Positions 1-9,524 of a stretch of DNA of 64,000 nt are shown one piece after another. The stretch is from Gallionellaceae bacterium (lineage in GTDB: Bacteria; Pseudomonadota; Gammaproteobacteria; Burkholderiales; Gallionellaceae). The notes beneath the pieces were generated by a model. That model did no database searches. It saw nothing but the letters and a program-made list of their open reading frames with translations, and was not told the DNA's origin. The position numbers and the translations under genes are program-made. Every line of letters starts with the position of its first letter. Position 1 is the first letter of the stretch. Location: NCBI GenBank assembly GCA_009885195.1, contig VFLG01000035.1, forward strand, positions 1 through 64,000. The letters are read 5' to 3'.

Positions 1-934
1 CCGGCCGGTCCGCCATCAGATAGTAGGTGCTGTTGTCGATCCCCTTGTAGCTATAGACCGGGCCGGTGTGATCGCCCTCGCCGGTGTGATTGTAGACAAC
101 GTCGAGAACCACCTCGATATCCGCCTGGTGCAGCGCCTTGATCATTGCGCGAAACTCGTTGTGTTGCGCCTTGACCGTGTGGTCGCTGAGATAGCCATAG
201 TGGGGGGAGAAGAAGTTCAGCGGCATGTAGCCCCAATAGTTGCCGTCGGAGGGGTCGTACTGGAACACCGGCATCAACTCCACCACGGTGATGCCGAGAT
301 CCTTCAAGTACGGGATTTTCTCGACCACGCCCGCAAACGTGCCGCGTGCTTCGTCCCTGACTCCGGAGTTGGCATTCTTGGTAAATCCTCCGACGTGCAG
401 CTCGTAGATGACGGTATCCGCCTCGTGCCGGGGGCGATGATCGCCTTGCCAGTCGAAGCACTCGCTGTCTCCGTTAAGGACACCGAGGGGCGCCTTGCCC
501 GCGTTCGAACCAGGCCGGGCGGCGGCGAGCCGGTCGAAAGCCGGGGGAAACAGCACCGACTTTGCATAGGGGTCGAGCAGGATTTTGTTGCGATCGAACC
601 CGTGCCATTCGAACCGGCCATTGGGCTTGGGCCCATCGACACGGTACGCATAGTAGGACGCGCCCCGCATCGATACCAACGGGATGCGGCAATGCCAGAT
701 CCTGCCCGTTTTGTTCTTGAGGTAATCGAACGGATATTCGAATACCGGATTGACGATGTCGCGCTCGGTGTAAAGCAACAACGTGACACTCTCCGCATGC
801 TTCGAGTAAAGCGCGAAGTTGTAGGCGCCCCCTTCTTCTATCCTGGTCGGGGCTTCTATCTTGGTACAACCTAGGGGGAACGGAAGCCCTTCCGTAGCCG
901 CCCACCGGGGTGGTACTGTCTCTGGTAACGTCAT
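1..934 (-). CDS. glgX: Glycogen debranching enzyme / isoamylase, GH13 family (3' end outside window)
   Basis: The first 311 codons of an alpha-1,6-glucosidase of the GlgX/TreX/isoamylase group, which removes branches from glycogen. The minus frame is open from an ATG at 934 to the window edge, so no stop is visible. The start is preceded by GGAG five bases upstream. The N-terminal ~130 residues look like the beta-sandwich (CBM48-type) domain of debranching enzymes. The catalytic barrel then begins with YELHVGGFTK and reaches conserved region I, DVVYNHT, near residue 278. Catalytic Asp/Glu residues would lie beyond the edge. tyrS lies 205 bp upstream on the same strand, with no functional link visible. 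TreX versus GlgX cannot be settled from this part. Confidence 0.88.
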   Translation of the reverse strand, partial: MTLPETVPPRWAATEGLPFPLGCTKIEAPTRIEEGGAYNFALYSKHAESVTLLLYTERDIVNPVFEYPFDYLKNKTGRIWHCRIPLVSMRGASYYAYRVDGPKPNGRFEWHGFDRNKILLDPYAKSVLFPPAFDRLAAARPGSNAGKAPLGVLNGDSECFDWQGDHRPRHEADTVIYELHVGGFTKNANSGVRDEARGTFAGVVEKIPYLKDLGITVVELMPVFQYDPSDGNYWGYMPLNFFSPHYGYLSDHTVKAQHNEFRAMIKALHQADIEVVLDVVYNHTGEGDHTGPVYSYKGIDNSTYYLMADRP

Positions 935-1139
935 GTTTGCTCCGGGGTCATTTTCTCTGTCGGCGATGAGTTGGCTCCCGCGAAGAGCAGGATCGATCGA
1001 CCCGGATATCTACAGTGCACCAGCCTTCGCAAGCATATCCGTAGCGAAAATTATCCCTCGCACCTAGAATGTCGTATGTACGCTGTCGCACATAAAGCGG
1101 AAAAGCAGGCATCGACTGAATGGCAATAAGCAATACAAA

Positions 1140-2345
1140 CTAGCCCACCGTCACACGCCCGAATTTGCGCTTGCCAACCTGTGCGACTACCTCAGTACCG
1201 GCCTTGAGCAGCAAGGCCTTGTCACTTACCCGTTCGCCATCAAGTTTGACCGCGCCCTGAGTAATCATGCGCAAAGCGTCCGAGGTGCTTTCCACCAGCC
1301 CAGCCTGCTTCAGCAATTGGGCAATACCGATCATGCCGCCGGATGACGCAACGCTTATTTCCGGCATGTCCTCCGGTAGTGCGCCTTGCCTGAAGCGCGC
1401 CTCGAATTCCGCCAGCGCCCGTTCGGCGGCAGTCCGGTCATGGAAGCGTGCGACCATTTCTTGTGCCAGCAATACTTTAATGTCGCGCGGATTGCGCCCT
1501 TGTTCAACCTCGGCGCGCCATTTGGTGAGGGTGTTCATGGACTCAAATGACAGCAGCTCGAGATAACGCCACATCAGGTCGTCTGAAACCGACATCAGCT
1601 TGCCGAATATTTCCTGGGGCGGCTCGGTGATGCCGATATAGTTGCCGAGCGATTTGGACATTTTGTTTACGCCATCCAGCCCTATCAGCAACGGCATGGT
1701 GAGCACGCACTGTGCCGCTTGACCGTAATGCTTTTGCAACTCGCGCCCCATTAATAAATTGAATTTTTGATCGGTGCCGCCCAATTCCATGTCGGCTTTG
1801 AGCGCTACTGAATCGTAGCCTTGCACCAGCGGATAAATGAATTCATGGATGGCAATCGGCTGATTGCTTTTGTAACGCTTGCCAAAGTCGTCGCGCTCCA
1901 GCATGCGCGCTACGGTGTGCGTGGCCGCCAGCTTGATCAAATCCGCTGCGTTGAATTTGTCCATCCAGGTGGAATTGAACACAATTTCAGTTTTATCGGG
2001 ATCCAATACCTTGAACACCTGCTCGCGGTAGCTTTGCGCATTTTCCAGAACTTGCTCGCGCGACAGCGGCGGACGGGTTGTGTTCTTGCCAGATGGATCG
2101 CCTATCATGCCGGTGAAATCGCCGATCAGAAACAGCGCATGGTGTCCCAGCTCCTGTAACTGGCGCAGTTTGTTGAGCAATACGGTATGTCCCAAATGCA
2201 GATCCGGCGCGGTGGGATCGAACCCGGCCTTGATGCGTAGCGGGCGACCCAAGGCCAGCTTTTGTTTCAATTCTGCTTCCAGCAGCAGTTCGTCGCAGCC
2301 CCGCTTAATCAAATCCAGTGTGTCTTGCTGTGTCATATCTGACAT
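1140..2345 (-). CDS. tyrS: Tyrosyl-tRNA synthetase
   Basis: Class I aminoacyl-tRNA synthetase that charges tRNA-Tyr in the cytoplasm. Visible signatures are HLGH (residues 50-53, the HIGH motif), the tyrosine-pocket stretch [20 protein letters not shown], and KMSKSLGNY (KMSKS loop). A C-terminal S4-like RNA-binding segment ends in [12 protein letters not shown]. The length of 401 residues fits the shorter TyrRS group common in proteobacteria. The gene is divergent from the M23 peptidase gene, as in many betaproteobacteria. The start ATG at 2345 is followed by a second in-frame ATG three codons on, so the start could shift by nine bases. Confidence 0.97.
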   Translation of the reverse strand: MSDMTQQDTLDLIKRGCDELLLEAELKQKLALGRPLRIKAGFDPTAPDLHLGHTVLLNKLRQLQELGHHALFLIGDFTGMIGDPSGKNTTRPPLSREQVLENAQSYREQVFKVLDPDKTEIVFNSTWMDKFNAADLIKLAATHTVARMLERDDFGKRYKSNQPIAIHEFIYPLVQGYDSVALKADMELGGTDQKFNLLMGRELQKHYGQAAQCVLTMPLLIGLDGVNKMSKSLGNYIGITEPPQEIFGKLMSVSDDLMWRYLELLSFESMNTLTKWRAEVEQGRNPRDIKVLLAQEMVARFHDRTAAERALAEFEARFRQGALPEDMPEISVASSGGMIGIAQLLKQAGLVESTSDALRMITQGAVKLDGERVSDKALLLKAGTEVVAQVGKRKFGRVTVG

Positions 2346-2465
2346 GCTTCCCGTAAATTATTGTGACCAAAATTTGATGCGAATTACCGCCCATGCTCGC
2401 GCTTTAACCATTGGTCGGCAATATACCACCGTTCGTCCTTTCGCCAGCATCTGGCTGAATGGGTT

Positions 2466-2493
2466 TTGAATGACGACCCCTTTCTGGTAGAGT
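2466..2493 (+). promoter_or_regulatory. Possible sigma-70 promoter of the M23 peptidase gene
   Basis: TTGAAT (2466-2471), a 16-bp spacer, then TAGAGT (2488-2493). Each hexamer matches consensus at four of six positions. Transcription would begin about 60 bases before the ATG at 2558. Based on pattern only. Confidence 0.3.
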
Positions 2494-2557
2494 GGCGCTC
2501 AATTTGAACAAAACTGCGTTTGCAATAATTAAAGAACGCGGCAGCCGGGAGGCGCAA

Positions 2558-3877
2558 ATGTTAACTCAAAATACCCTGACCCAAGCACGCAAATTAAAGC
2601 TGCGCTGGTTCGTTGCCTTGTCCAGCCTGCCCTTGCTTGGCGTCGTCACTGCGTTCGGAATATCATCTCCGCAGACTGATTATTCCTCGGTCAACCTGAA
2701 AACGGTGGTGCAAGAAATCACTCTGTCTCTTGATACTCAGGATACGGGCAGCGCCCCCGCTAATGCCAACACCGCAACTTTCTGGCGCAATGTACACGTC
2801 CAGCGTGGCGATACGGTTGCCGAACTTCTTCGCCGCATGAACGTGGAAGATAAGGCTGCCGCAGAGTATCTTGGTAGAAATCCGGCTGCAGCCTCCCTGC
2901 ACCAGCTGCGCGTGGGCAAGGCAGTGCAGGCCGAGACCGACTCGGACGGTGGCCTGCTGGTGCTGCGCTTCCTGAGCAACAGCGGCGACCAGATGGTCAT
3001 TGAGAAAGGCCCCGACGGTTTTAATACCCGCGCAATGTCAGCCCAGTTGGAGCAACGTTTGTTTGTACGCACCGGTGAGATTACCAGCACTCTGTTTGCG
3101 GCTACGGATCAGGCTGGCCTGCCGGACGCTGCAGCTAACCAGATGGTAGAAATTTTTGGTGGCGACATTGACTTTCATCGCGACTTGCGCAAAGGCGACA
3201 AATTCACCGTTATCTATGAAATGACCTACAGCAACGGCGAACCGGTTCGTACCGGACGTATCCAGGCTGCCGAGTTTATTAATCAGGGGGAAACATTCCA
3301 AGTAGTGCATTACCAGTCCGACAGCAACCACAGTGACTATTACACACCGGATGGCAAGAGCGTACGCAAGGCATTCTTGCGCTCCCCCCTGGAGTTTTCG
3401 CGTGTCAGCTCCGGTTTCAGTCTGTCACGATTTCATCCGGTGCTGGGCACCTGGCGTGCGCACAAAGGCGTGGATTATGCCGCAGCCACCGGCACCAAGG
3501 TCAAGGTGACGGCTGATGGCATAGTGTCTTTTGTCGGCAAGCAAGGAGGTTATGGCAACGTGGTTATGGTGAATCACCAAGGCCGCTATACTACCGTGTA
3601 TGGCCACCTGTCCCGTTTCGCCAGTGGTTTGCGCCGCGGCCAGCGCCTTGCCCAAGGCGAGATTATCGGCTATGTCGGCAAAACCGGCTTGGCCAGCGGT
3701 CCACATCTGCACTATGAGTTCAAGATTAACGGCCAGCAGCGTGACCCGTTACGTGTCGCCCTGCCGGATGCCGCCCCGATAGTCAAAGTGCAGTTGGCCG
3801 CTTTTCAGGAAGCCACCAGCGGCCTGATTGCGCGCCTGGGATTGTTGCGCGACGTCAACCTGGCCAAGCTTGACTGA
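2558..3877 (+). CDS. M23-family murein endopeptidase, MepM-like
   Basis: Predicted periplasmic zinc endopeptidase that cuts peptidoglycan cross-links. I start it at ATG 2558 because GGGAGG lies five bases upstream; an in-frame GTG at 2492 lacks such a site. One N-terminal membrane segment (WFVALSSLPLLGVVTAFG) is followed by an OapA/LysM-like region (VQRGDTVAELLRRMNVED). The C-terminal LytM domain keeps its metal ligands: HKGVD (H302, D306) and HLH (H383, H385). The length of 439 residues and the domain order match MepM/YebA. anmK follows 28 bp downstream on the same strand, so the two may form a cell-wall turnover operon. Confidence 0.93.
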   Translation: MLTQNTLTQARKLKLRWFVALSSLPLLGVVTAFGISSPQTDYSSVNLKTVVQEITLSLDTQDTGSAPANANTATFWRNVHVQRGDTVAELLRRMNVEDKAAAEYLGRNPAAASLHQLRVGKAVQAETDSDGGLLVLRFLSNSGDQMVIEKGPDGFNTRAMSAQLEQRLFVRTGEITSTLFAATDQAGLPDAAANQMVEIFGGDIDFHRDLRKGDKFTVIYEMTYSNGEPVRTGRIQAAEFINQGETFQVVHYQSDSNHSDYYTPDGKSVRKAFLRSPLEFSRVSSGFSLSRFHPVLGTWRAHKGVDYAAATGTKVKVTADGIVSFVGKQGGYGNVVMVNHQGRYTTVYGHLSRFASGLRRGQRLAQGEIIGYVGKTGLASGPHLHYEFKINGQQRDPLRVALPDAAPIVKVQLAAFQEATSGLIARLGLLRDVNLAKLD

Positions 3878-3905
3878 TTGACCGCATGCCAAACGGGCAT
3901 AGTGT

Positions 3906-5006
3906 GTGCTGAATAACCCAGGTATTTATACAGGCATCATGTCCGGCACCAGCCTGGACGGCATTGATGCCGTGCTGGTTGATCTCTCCACCAGCCAGCC
4001 CAGGCTGATCGCCACCCACTATCAACCTTATCAACAGACTCTAAAAAATGCGCTGTTGCTATTGCACCAGCCGTCCAGCAACGAATTGCATCAGGCGCAA
4101 ATGATCAGCAATGAACTGGCGCGCGAGTATGCATCAGCCACGCTGGCGTTGTTGCAAACAGCCAACGTAACCCCCGATCAAGTGCGCGCCATTGGCTGCC
4201 ACGGCCAGACCATACGCCATCGTCCCGACCAGGGCTACACCCTGCAATTAGGCAATGCCGCGCTGCTGGCCGAATTGAGCGGCATTGCTGTGGTGAGCGA
4301 TTTCCGCAGCCGCGATATTGCCGCAGGAGGGCAGGGCGCCCCGTTGGTTCCTGCCTTTCACGATCAGGTATTGCGCCATCCGGGCATTCACCGCGTCATC
4401 GTCAACATCGGCGGCATCAGCAACCTGACTGACCTGCCACCCGGCCGCCCCACCACCGGCTTCGACTGTGGGCCGGGCAACTTATTGATGGACGCTTGGA
4501 TTGCCCGGCATTGCGGCGAGCCTTATGACCGGGAAGGTGCTTGGGCCGCCAGCGGCCAGGTCATTCGGACATTGTTGCAGGCGTTTCTGGATGAACCGTA
4601 TTTGCGCGCCGAACCACCGAAAAGCAGCGGTCGCGACTTGTTTAATCAGGCTTGGCTGAATAACAAACTGCATGGCAACGAAGCGCCCGCCGATGTGCAA
4701 GCCACGCTGCTCGCGCTCACCGGCCATGCGATTGTTGACGCGATTCATGGCTACTGTGCAGGCGCGCAAGAGATATATTTGTGCGGCGGTGGCGCGCATA
4801 ACCTGGCTTTGGTGCAGCGCTTGCGCGCATCTTTGCCGGATTGCCGCATCCTGACTACCGATACGCTGGGCATGGGAGCCGATTGGCTGGAAGCCATCGC
4901 CTTTGCCTGGCTGGCCCAACAAACCATGTGCGGCCATAGCGCCAACCTGCCTGCCGTCACAGGCGCGCACCATCCCTGCATACTCGGCGCAATTTATGCG
5001 GCATAA
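3906..5006 (+). CDS. anmK: Anhydro-N-acetylmuramic acid kinase
   Basis: Phosphorylates and opens 1,6-anhydro-MurNAc to MurNAc-6-phosphate during recycling of murein fragments. The N-terminal phosphate-binding motif GIMSGTSLDGIDAVLVDL is diagnostic. GCHGQTIRHRP, VNIGGISNLT and DCGPGNLLMDAW follow in family order, and a C-terminal GADWLEAIAFAWLA matches the family. Length is 366 residues. The start is a GTG at 3906 with only a weak ribosome site, but no upstream in-frame ATG exists. It lies directly after the M23 endopeptidase gene, fitting murein turnover, and converges with erpA. Confidence 0.95.
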   Translation: MLNNPGIYTGIMSGTSLDGIDAVLVDLSTSQPRLIATHYQPYQQTLKNALLLLHQPSSNELHQAQMISNELAREYASATLALLQTANVTPDQVRAIGCHGQTIRHRPDQGYTLQLGNAALLAELSGIAVVSDFRSRDIAAGGQGAPLVPAFHDQVLRHPGIHRVIVNIGGISNLTDLPPGRPTTGFDCGPGNLLMDAWIARHCGEPYDREGAWAASGQVIRTLLQAFLDEPYLRAEPPKSSGRDLFNQAWLNNKLHGNEAPADVQATLLALTGHAIVDAIHGYCAGAQEIYLCGGGAHNLALVQRLRASLPDCRILTTDTLGMGADWLEAIAFAWLAQQTMCGHSANLPAVTGAHHPCILGAIYAA

Positions 5007-5033
5007 AAGAAAAGAGGGCTTACGCCCCCTCGC
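5006..5033 (-). terminator. Rho-independent terminator of the erpA side
   Basis: Read on the minus strand: GGGGGC-GTAA-GCCCTC (one G-U pair) followed by TTTTCTTTT. It lies between the convergent anmK and erpA stop codons and suits the minus-strand transcript. Confidence 0.75.
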
Positions 5034-5056
5034 TTGGTAACTAATAGAACGCTCGG

Positions 5057-5422
5057 CTAAACCGAAAAAGACGAGCCGCAACCGCAGGTAGAAGTAGCGC
5101 CTGGATTTTTTATCACAAACTGCGATCCTTCCAATCCTTCCTGATAATCAATTTCAGCGCCAACCAGATACTGGAAGCTCATCGGATCAATCAATAATTG
5201 CACGCCATTCTTGATCAGCACGGTGTCATCTTCATTGCTTATTTCGTCAAAAGTAAAACCGTACTGGAAGCCGGAACAGCCACCCCCACTGACGAACACG
5301 CGCAGCTTCAAGTCGGCGTTGCCCTCTTCCTCAATCAGCAGCCTGACCTTGTTGGCCGCACTGTCGGTAAACAGAATCGGGTCTTGCATTTCAACTGCTG
5401 ACATGTCAGCTACTGTATTCAT
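5057..5422 (-). CDS. erpA: Iron-sulfur cluster insertion protein ErpA (A-type carrier)
   Basis: A-type Fe-S carrier that delivers clusters to apo-proteins. The three conserved cysteines are present: GGGCSGFQY and the C-terminal CGCGSSF. The segment [20 protein letters not shown] is typical of ErpA, and the 121-residue length fits. An internal ATG (MSAVEMQD) is an alternative start. It is followed on the minus strand by the terminator at 5006-5033, and a bactofilin gene lies 26 bp upstream. The erpA-bactofilin-DUF6776-argC order is common in betaproteobacteria. Confidence 0.95.
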   Translation of the reverse strand: MNTVADMSAVEMQDPILFTDSAANKVRLLIEEEGNADLKLRVFVSGGGCSGFQYGFTFDEISNEDDTVLIKNGVQLLIDPMSFQYLVGAEIDYQEGLEGSQFVIKNPGATSTCGCGSSFSV

Positions 5423-5448
5423 GATTATCTCCGAAGTGGGTTGACTGC

Positions 5449-5859
5449 TTATTCTGCGCTACTTAACTTAAATGCCACCACCTTGTTAGCCGTTGCCGCA
5501 TCTGCCAAATGGATGAGCGTGCCTTCGACTATCGCACCTAACTGAATTTCCAGCGTTTTGTAATGAATATCGCCTATGATCCTAGATTTACTTTGCAGTT
5601 CCATGTATTCAGATGCGCTCACTGAGCCAGTCACCACACCGTTTATCACCAGGTGAGTTACGCTGATTTCGCCGTTGATGCGCCCGTGCTCGCTCAGCAC
5701 CAGTGTGCTGGACTCGCCCGGCACGGCAATGACATTACCGGTAATTTCGCCATCCACACGCAGCCCGCCGCTGAAAGTCAGGTTGCCCTCTATTTTGACT
5801 GCCGCCCCAATCAACGAATCAATGCGACCTTGCGGCTTGCTGTGACGTTTATTGAACAT
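5449..5859 (-). CDS. Bactofilin (polymer-forming cytoskeletal protein)
   Basis: A 136-residue bactofilin (formerly DUF583). Bactofilins self-assemble into beta-helical filaments involved in cell shape, wall synthesis or polar localisation. The core shows repeating short beta-strand units with alternating valine/glycine ([21 protein letters not shown], then [25 protein letters not shown] and [21 protein letters not shown]). The N-terminus [18 protein letters not shown] is the usual short membrane-targeting tail. It sits between erpA and a membrane-anchored coiled-coil gene 16 bp upstream, so the three are probably co-transcribed. Confidence 0.93.
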   Translation of the reverse strand: MFNKRHSKPQGRIDSLIGAAVKIEGNLTFSGGLRVDGEITGNVIAVPGESSTLVLSEHGRINGEISVTHLVINGVVTGSVSASEYMELQSKSRIIGDIHYKTLEIQLGAIVEGTLIHLADAATANKVVAFKLSSAE

Positions 5860-5875
5860 GATTTTTCCTCTTCAA

Positions 5876-6634
5876 CTAAGAAAGACTGACGCGCTGTTTA
5901 TTTTTTGGTTCGCTCGAACCGCGCTCAAAAACCCGCACTTCAATACTTTCGACCGACACATCCTCCGGCAACTGGAAGCTGCGCTGGATACGCAGATAGT
6001 ACTTGAAATTGAGCTGATATGTCGCATCCTCCGGCGCTGTGCTTTCGTGCGGGAATACCACCACCGACCGCTCGCCGTTGCGCAGCACATTAACCAGTAA
6101 TTGCAGATTACCCTGAAAAGGCTTGGCCCGCTGCTGCCCGCCCTGCACCAGCAGCAAGCGGTAGCGATATTCACCGGGCAGGGTATCACGCTCGATTTTA
6201 AAGTGCTGGATGGACAACTCCCCCTCGCGCGTGCCGGACACGGTCAGGTTCTGGAACAGCGTCAAATCTTCCTTGAGGCGAGTATTTTCTTCGTTCACCC
6301 CCTGCAACTGCCTGGCCGTTTCCAGGTTGGCGGCACGTTCAATCTGCGCTTGCCGTTCATAGGATGCCACTTGGCTGGCCAACTGTGCATTTTCGCTTAC
6401 TAGGGTCGCAACCCGGTCGCGCAACCCGGCTAAATCCCCCTCAGCCTGTGCGCGATGAAAGCCAGCGAACTCCAGGCCGGAGTCGTAAGCCCACCAAACC
6501 AGTCCGCTGGCCGCAAATATGAAAGGCAAGGCAATTGCCCATCGCACATACCACGGCACATGAGGCCGCACCGTTAAAGTGGGCGCGGAAATGCTGAATT
6601 TCCGTTTTAAGTGGCGTATCAAGTGATGGCGCAT
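5876..6634 (-). CDS. Membrane-anchored coiled-coil protein, DUF6776-like
   Basis: A protein of unknown function, 252 residues. A basic N-terminus precedes one membrane segment (residues ~30-50, IALPFIFAASGLVWWAY). Then comes a coiled coil of ~75 residues (GLRDRVATLVSENAQLASQV... LQGVNEENTRLKEDL) and a C-terminal beta-rich domain (YRYRLLLVQGG, KYYLRIQRSFQLPEDVSVESIEVRVFE). Topology suggests a periplasmic C-terminus. It lies two bases from argC and 16 bp before the bactofilin gene. This neighbour link is conserved in betaproteobacteria, and a structural partnership with bactofilin is an inference. Confidence 0.75.
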   Translation of the reverse strand: MRHHLIRHLKRKFSISAPTLTVRPHVPWYVRWAIALPFIFAASGLVWWAYDSGLEFAGFHRAQAEGDLAGLRDRVATLVSENAQLASQVASYERQAQIERAANLETARQLQGVNEENTRLKEDLTLFQNLTVSGTREGELSIQHFKIERDTLPGEYRYRLLLVQGGQQRAKPFQGNLQLLVNVLRNGERSVVVFPHESTAPEDATYQLNFKYYLRIQRSFQLPEDVSVESIEVRVFERGSSEPKNKQRVSLS

Positions 6635-6636
6635 GG

Positions 6637-7665
6637 TTAAGGCAGCAAAGGCAAGCCGGTCAGCGCCGTGGTTTCAGGCAGCCCAAACATGATGTTCATG
6701 TTTTGCACCGCCTGGCCGGCTGCGCCCTTGACCAGATTGTCAATCACAGCCAGCACGACCACGGTATTGCCCTGCTGCGGGCGGTGCACCGCGATACGGC
6801 AAATGTTTGCGCCGCGCACTGAGCGCGTTTCTGGATGGCTGCCGCCAGGCATCACATCCACGAACGGCTCATTGCGGTAACGCTGCTCATACAGCGCCTG
6901 CAGGTCGGCATCGCCCTTCAGGCGCGCGTACAACGTCGCATGAATACCGCGTATCATCGGCGTAAGGTGGGGCACGAAGGTCAAGCCCACTTCGCCCTGC
7001 GCCGCCCACGCCAGCCCCTGGCTGATTTCCGGCAAATGGCGATGCCCGGCCACGCCATATGCCTTGAAATTGTCCGCCGCTTCGGGAAACAAAAAACCAA
7101 TCTCTGCTTTGCGCCCGGCACCGGATACCCCGGATTTTGCATCGGCAATCAAGCTGCCGCAATCCACCAGTCCGGCCTCCAGCAGCGGAATAAAACCGAG
7201 CTGCACTGCCGTCGGATAACAACCGGGATTGGCTACCAGCCGAGCCTGCTTGATCTGCTCCCGGTTAACTTCGGGCAGCCCATACACCGCGTCCGCAACC
7301 AGTTCGGGGCAAGCGTGACGCATGCCATACCATTTTTCCCACTCGGCTATGTCCTGAATACGAAAATCTGCGGCCAGATCAATCACCCGCACGCCCGCAT
7401 CGAGCAAGGCGCGCGCTTGCTGCATGGCAATGCCATTGGGTGTGGCAAAGAACACCAGATCACACTGATCCAGATGGGCTTCATCCGGGTGGGCAAAATG
7501 CAAATCCACATACCCGCGCAAACTGGCAAACATCTGACTGACCGGCGTGCCCGCGTCGGTACGCGAAGTAATGGCGCGCAACTCTACCTGCGGATGCTGC
7601 GCCAACAGACGCAGCAGCTCCACACCGGTATATCCTGTGCCCCCGACGATACCAACCTTGATCAC
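6637..7665 (-). CDS. argC: N-acetyl-gamma-glutamyl-phosphate reductase
   Basis: NADPH-dependent reductase of arginine biosynthesis that converts N-acetylglutamyl-phosphate to the semialdehyde. The N-terminal Rossmann motif [17 protein letters not shown] and the catalytic-cysteine motif NPGCYPTA (near residue 148) are both clear. The length of 342 residues matches type 1 ArgC. It lies downstream of rplM-rpsI on the same strand but is separated from rpsI by a strong terminator, so it should have its own promoter in 7666-7712. Confidence 0.97.
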   Translation of the reverse strand: MIKVGIVGGTGYTGVELLRLLAQHPQVELRAITSRTDAGTPVSQMFASLRGYVDLHFAHPDEAHLDQCDLVFFATPNGIAMQQARALLDAGVRVIDLAADFRIQDIAEWEKWYGMRHACPELVADAVYGLPEVNREQIKQARLVANPGCYPTAVQLGFIPLLEAGLVDCGSLIADAKSGVSGAGRKAEIGFLFPEAADNFKAYGVAGHRHLPEISQGLAWAAQGEVGLTFVPHLTPMIRGIHATLYARLKGDADLQALYEQRYRNEPFVDVMPGGSHPETRSVRGANICRIAVHRPQQGNTVVVLAVIDNLVKGAAGQAVQNMNIMFGLPETTALTGLPLLP

Positions 7666-7712
7666 GAATTGCTCCTGCTTTGTCTTAAACTACGTCCGAA
7701 TGATACATCGAA

Positions 7713-7738
7713 AATGAAAAAACCGCCCGAAGGCGGTT
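7713..7738 (-). terminator. Rho-independent terminator after rpsI
   Basis: On the minus strand: AACCGCC, tetraloop TTCG, GGCGGTT, then TTTTTTC. A perfect 7-bp stem with a stable UUCG loop, 22 bases after the rpsI stop. Confidence 0.9.
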
Positions 7739-7760
7739 GTTCCAAGTGCTGTTCGCAAGC

Positions 7761-8153
7761 TTAACGCTTGGAGAACTGCTTGCGGCGGCGCGCCTTGCGC
7801 AGGCCGACTTTTTTCCGTTCCACTTCGCGCGCATCGCGCGTCACCAATCCCGCTTTGCTCAGCACAGGCTTCAATGCCGCATCAAAATCTATCAGCGCGC
7901 GCGTGATGCCGTGACGCACTGCACCCGCCTGGCCAGACTCACCGCCGCCGAACACGTTTACCATGATATCGAACTTGTTGAGGGTGTCGGTCAGCTGCAG
8001 CGGCTGACGCACCACCATGCGACCCGTCTCACGCGAAAAAAACACATCCAGCGGCTTGTCATTCACCACGATGTCGCCCTTGCCCAGCTTGATGAAGACA
8101 CGCGCTACCGCGCTCTTGCGGCGGCCGGTGCCATAGTTATAAGTCACGCTCAT
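7761..8153 (-). CDS. rpsI: 30S ribosomal protein S9
   Basis: Small-subunit protein whose C-terminal tail reaches the P site. The 130-residue length, the N-terminal [14 protein letters not shown], the central [11 protein letters not shown] and the basic end [18 protein letters not shown] are diagnostic. The gene starts two bases after the rplM stop codon and is closed by the terminator at 7713-7738, so rplM-rpsI forms the usual two-gene operon. Confidence 0.98.
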   Translation of the reverse strand: MSVTYNYGTGRRKSAVARVFIKLGKGDIVVNDKPLDVFFSRETGRMVVRQPLQLTDTLNKFDIMVNVFGGGESGQAGAVRHGITRALIDFDAALKPVLSKAGLVTRDAREVERKKVGLRKARRRKQFSKR

Positions 8154-8155
8154 GG

Positions 8156-8593
8156 TTACGCTTTCAATAAATCAATGGGTTTGGGTTGCTGTGCTACATG
8201 CGGATGTTCCGCACCGCCGTAAATCTTCAGCTTGCGCAGCATGGCATAGCCCAGCGGACCTTTCGGCAACATGCCTTTGACCGCCTTTTGCAGCACGCGA
8301 TCAGGGTGACGCTCCTGCAACTTGGCAAAATTGGTGGTGTATAGACCGCCGGGATAAGTCGTGTGGCGGTGATACAGCTTGGCTTCCGTCTTGTTGCCGG
8401 TTACCACCAGCTTTTTAGCGTTGACCACAACGATAAAATCGCCGGTATCCACGTGCGGGGTATAAATCGCCTTGTGCTTGCCGCGCAGGCGAGCCGCGAT
8501 CTGGCTGGCCAAACGACCCAGAATTTTGTCGGCAGCATCCACCAGATACCAGTCGTGCTGGACTTCGTGCGGCTTAGCGGAAAATGTTTTCAT
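8156..8593 (-). CDS. rplM: 50S ribosomal protein L13
   Basis: Early-assembling large-subunit protein, 145 residues. I start it at ATG 8593 ([12 protein letters not shown]), preceded by AGGA; the 22 codons upstream that remain open are not conserved L13 sequence. Motifs include [29 protein letters not shown], and [21 protein letters not shown]. It is translationally coupled to rpsI, two bases downstream. Confidence 0.98.
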   Translation of the reverse strand: MKTFSAKPHEVQHDWYLVDAADKILGRLASQIAARLRGKHKAIYTPHVDTGDFIVVVNAKKLVVTGNKTEAKLYHRHTTYPGGLYTTNFAKLQERHPDRVLQKAVKGMLPKGPLGYAMLRKLKIYGGAEHPHVAQQPKPIDLLKA

Positions 8594-9035
8594 GGCACAT
8601 CCTAAAACAAAAATATTGAATAAATCTCGAAGGGCGCGAATTCTATGCCAGATAGCCACCTCCTGTCAAACCATTCGAATCATTTGTCGGCGGATACCCT
8701 CTCAATGCTGGGCTCAATCTCGGCGGCAACCATTGATCGCCTGCTCAAGCCAATCACGCCCGCACAACGTGTGCTCGTCCATCCCGACATACCGCAAGAC
8801 GCCAGGGAGAAACTATCGGACATCTCTAAAAATCCAAACTCCGACGCGATACTGCGTTGCTCAAGAAATTTTAACGCTTACATATCAAAATATATGGGTT
8901 GCGCGGACTTTCTTTCGCGCCTTGTCTCGCTTAGGATTTTGAATTTATAGAGGCGCCCTATCGTCACAAATGAAATCGCTCAATCCCTTCCTGATTCAGA
9001 AGCAGATTCAGCGTAAACTGAGAGCTATCTTCAAA
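8594..9035. other. Gene-poor stretch before folB, possibly decayed mobile-element sequence
   Basis: No convincing gene. A plus-strand frame (8645-8950) contains SISAATIDRLLKP, which resembles a short stretch of integrase-type transposases, but nothing else in it is recognisable and its 3' half is low-value sequence ending in the dispersed motif at 8936-8960. It may be a decayed insertion-element fragment. The rplM promoter must lie near 8600-8660. Confidence 0.35.
8936..8960 (+). repeat. Dispersed motif ATTTTGAATTTATAG(A/G)G(G/A)C(G/A)CCCTA, copy 1
   Basis: A 25-bp stretch that recurs at 40340-40364 (same strand, two differences) and, with a two-base deletion, at 18052-18074 on the minus strand. 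Function unknown. Confidence 0.6.
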
Positions 9036-9107
9036 CTTCTTCGGTAACCACCGAACTTGAGGAAACGATCACTACTTCGGTAACCTTTTATCTTGAGGCA
9101 ACGCAAT
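9036..9107 (+). repeat. Imperfect 36-bp tandem duplication before folB
   Basis: Two units of 36 bp share CTTCGGTAACC (9039 and 9075) and CTTGAGG(A/C)AACG (9056 and 9092). The second copy supplies the GAGG ribosome site of folB. Confidence 0.7.
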
Positions 9108-9464
9108 ATGGACATCATTTTTCTGCGAGAACTCAAAGTCGAAACGCTCATCGGCGTGTACGAATGGGAAAAGCGCGTGCCGCAAATTCTGCAACTCGAT
9201 CTGGAAATTGCCCTGCCGAATAGCCGCGCCTGCCACAGCGACGACATCGCCGACGCGCTGAATTACGCGCAAATCGCGCAACACATCCAAACTGTGTTGA
9301 GTGAAGGGCATTTCTCGCTGCTGGAAACCCTGGCCGAACACATCGCACAAATCATCCTCAAGGACTTCAACGCACCATGGGTCAAGGTCAGCGTCGCCAA
9401 ACTGCAAGCGATACGGAATTGCAAGATGGTGGGGATCAGTATTGAGCGGGGGCAGGTTAAGTAA
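9108..9464 (+). CDS. folB: Dihydroneopterin aldolase
   Basis: Folate-biosynthesis enzyme that cleaves dihydroneopterin to 6-hydroxymethyl-dihydropterin and glycolaldehyde. The protein is 118 residues from ATG 9108, preceded by GAGG nine bases upstream. Diagnostic segments are MDIIFLRELKVETLIGVYEWEKR, DALNYAQIAQHI, the catalytic-region glutamate in LLETLAEHIAQ, and VKVSVAKLQAI. It stands alone here: an AT-rich orphan gene follows, and sequence with no recognised gene precedes it. Confidence 0.93.
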   Translation: MDIIFLRELKVETLIGVYEWEKRVPQILQLDLEIALPNSRACHSDDIADALNYAQIAQHIQTVLSEGHFSLLETLAEHIAQIILKDFNAPWVKVSVAKLQAIRNCKMVGISIERGQVK

Positions 9465-9524
9465 CGTTGTTTTGTGAAACGGCATTTTTGGACGACTAAT
9501 TAACTTTAGGCATCGAATCACAAG

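Noticed and set aside
68-874. Long open frame on the plus strand at the window start
   Set aside because: It is the antisense shadow of the debranching-enzyme gene, whose minus frame gives clear GH13 motifs.
948-1133. 61-codon minus frame between tyrS and the debranching enzyme
   Set aside because: No ribosome site, no family resemblance; treated as spacer.
8645-8950. 101-codon plus frame upstream of folB
   Set aside because: Only a short transposase-like string; the rest is unrecognisable and ends in a repeat. Not reported as a gene.
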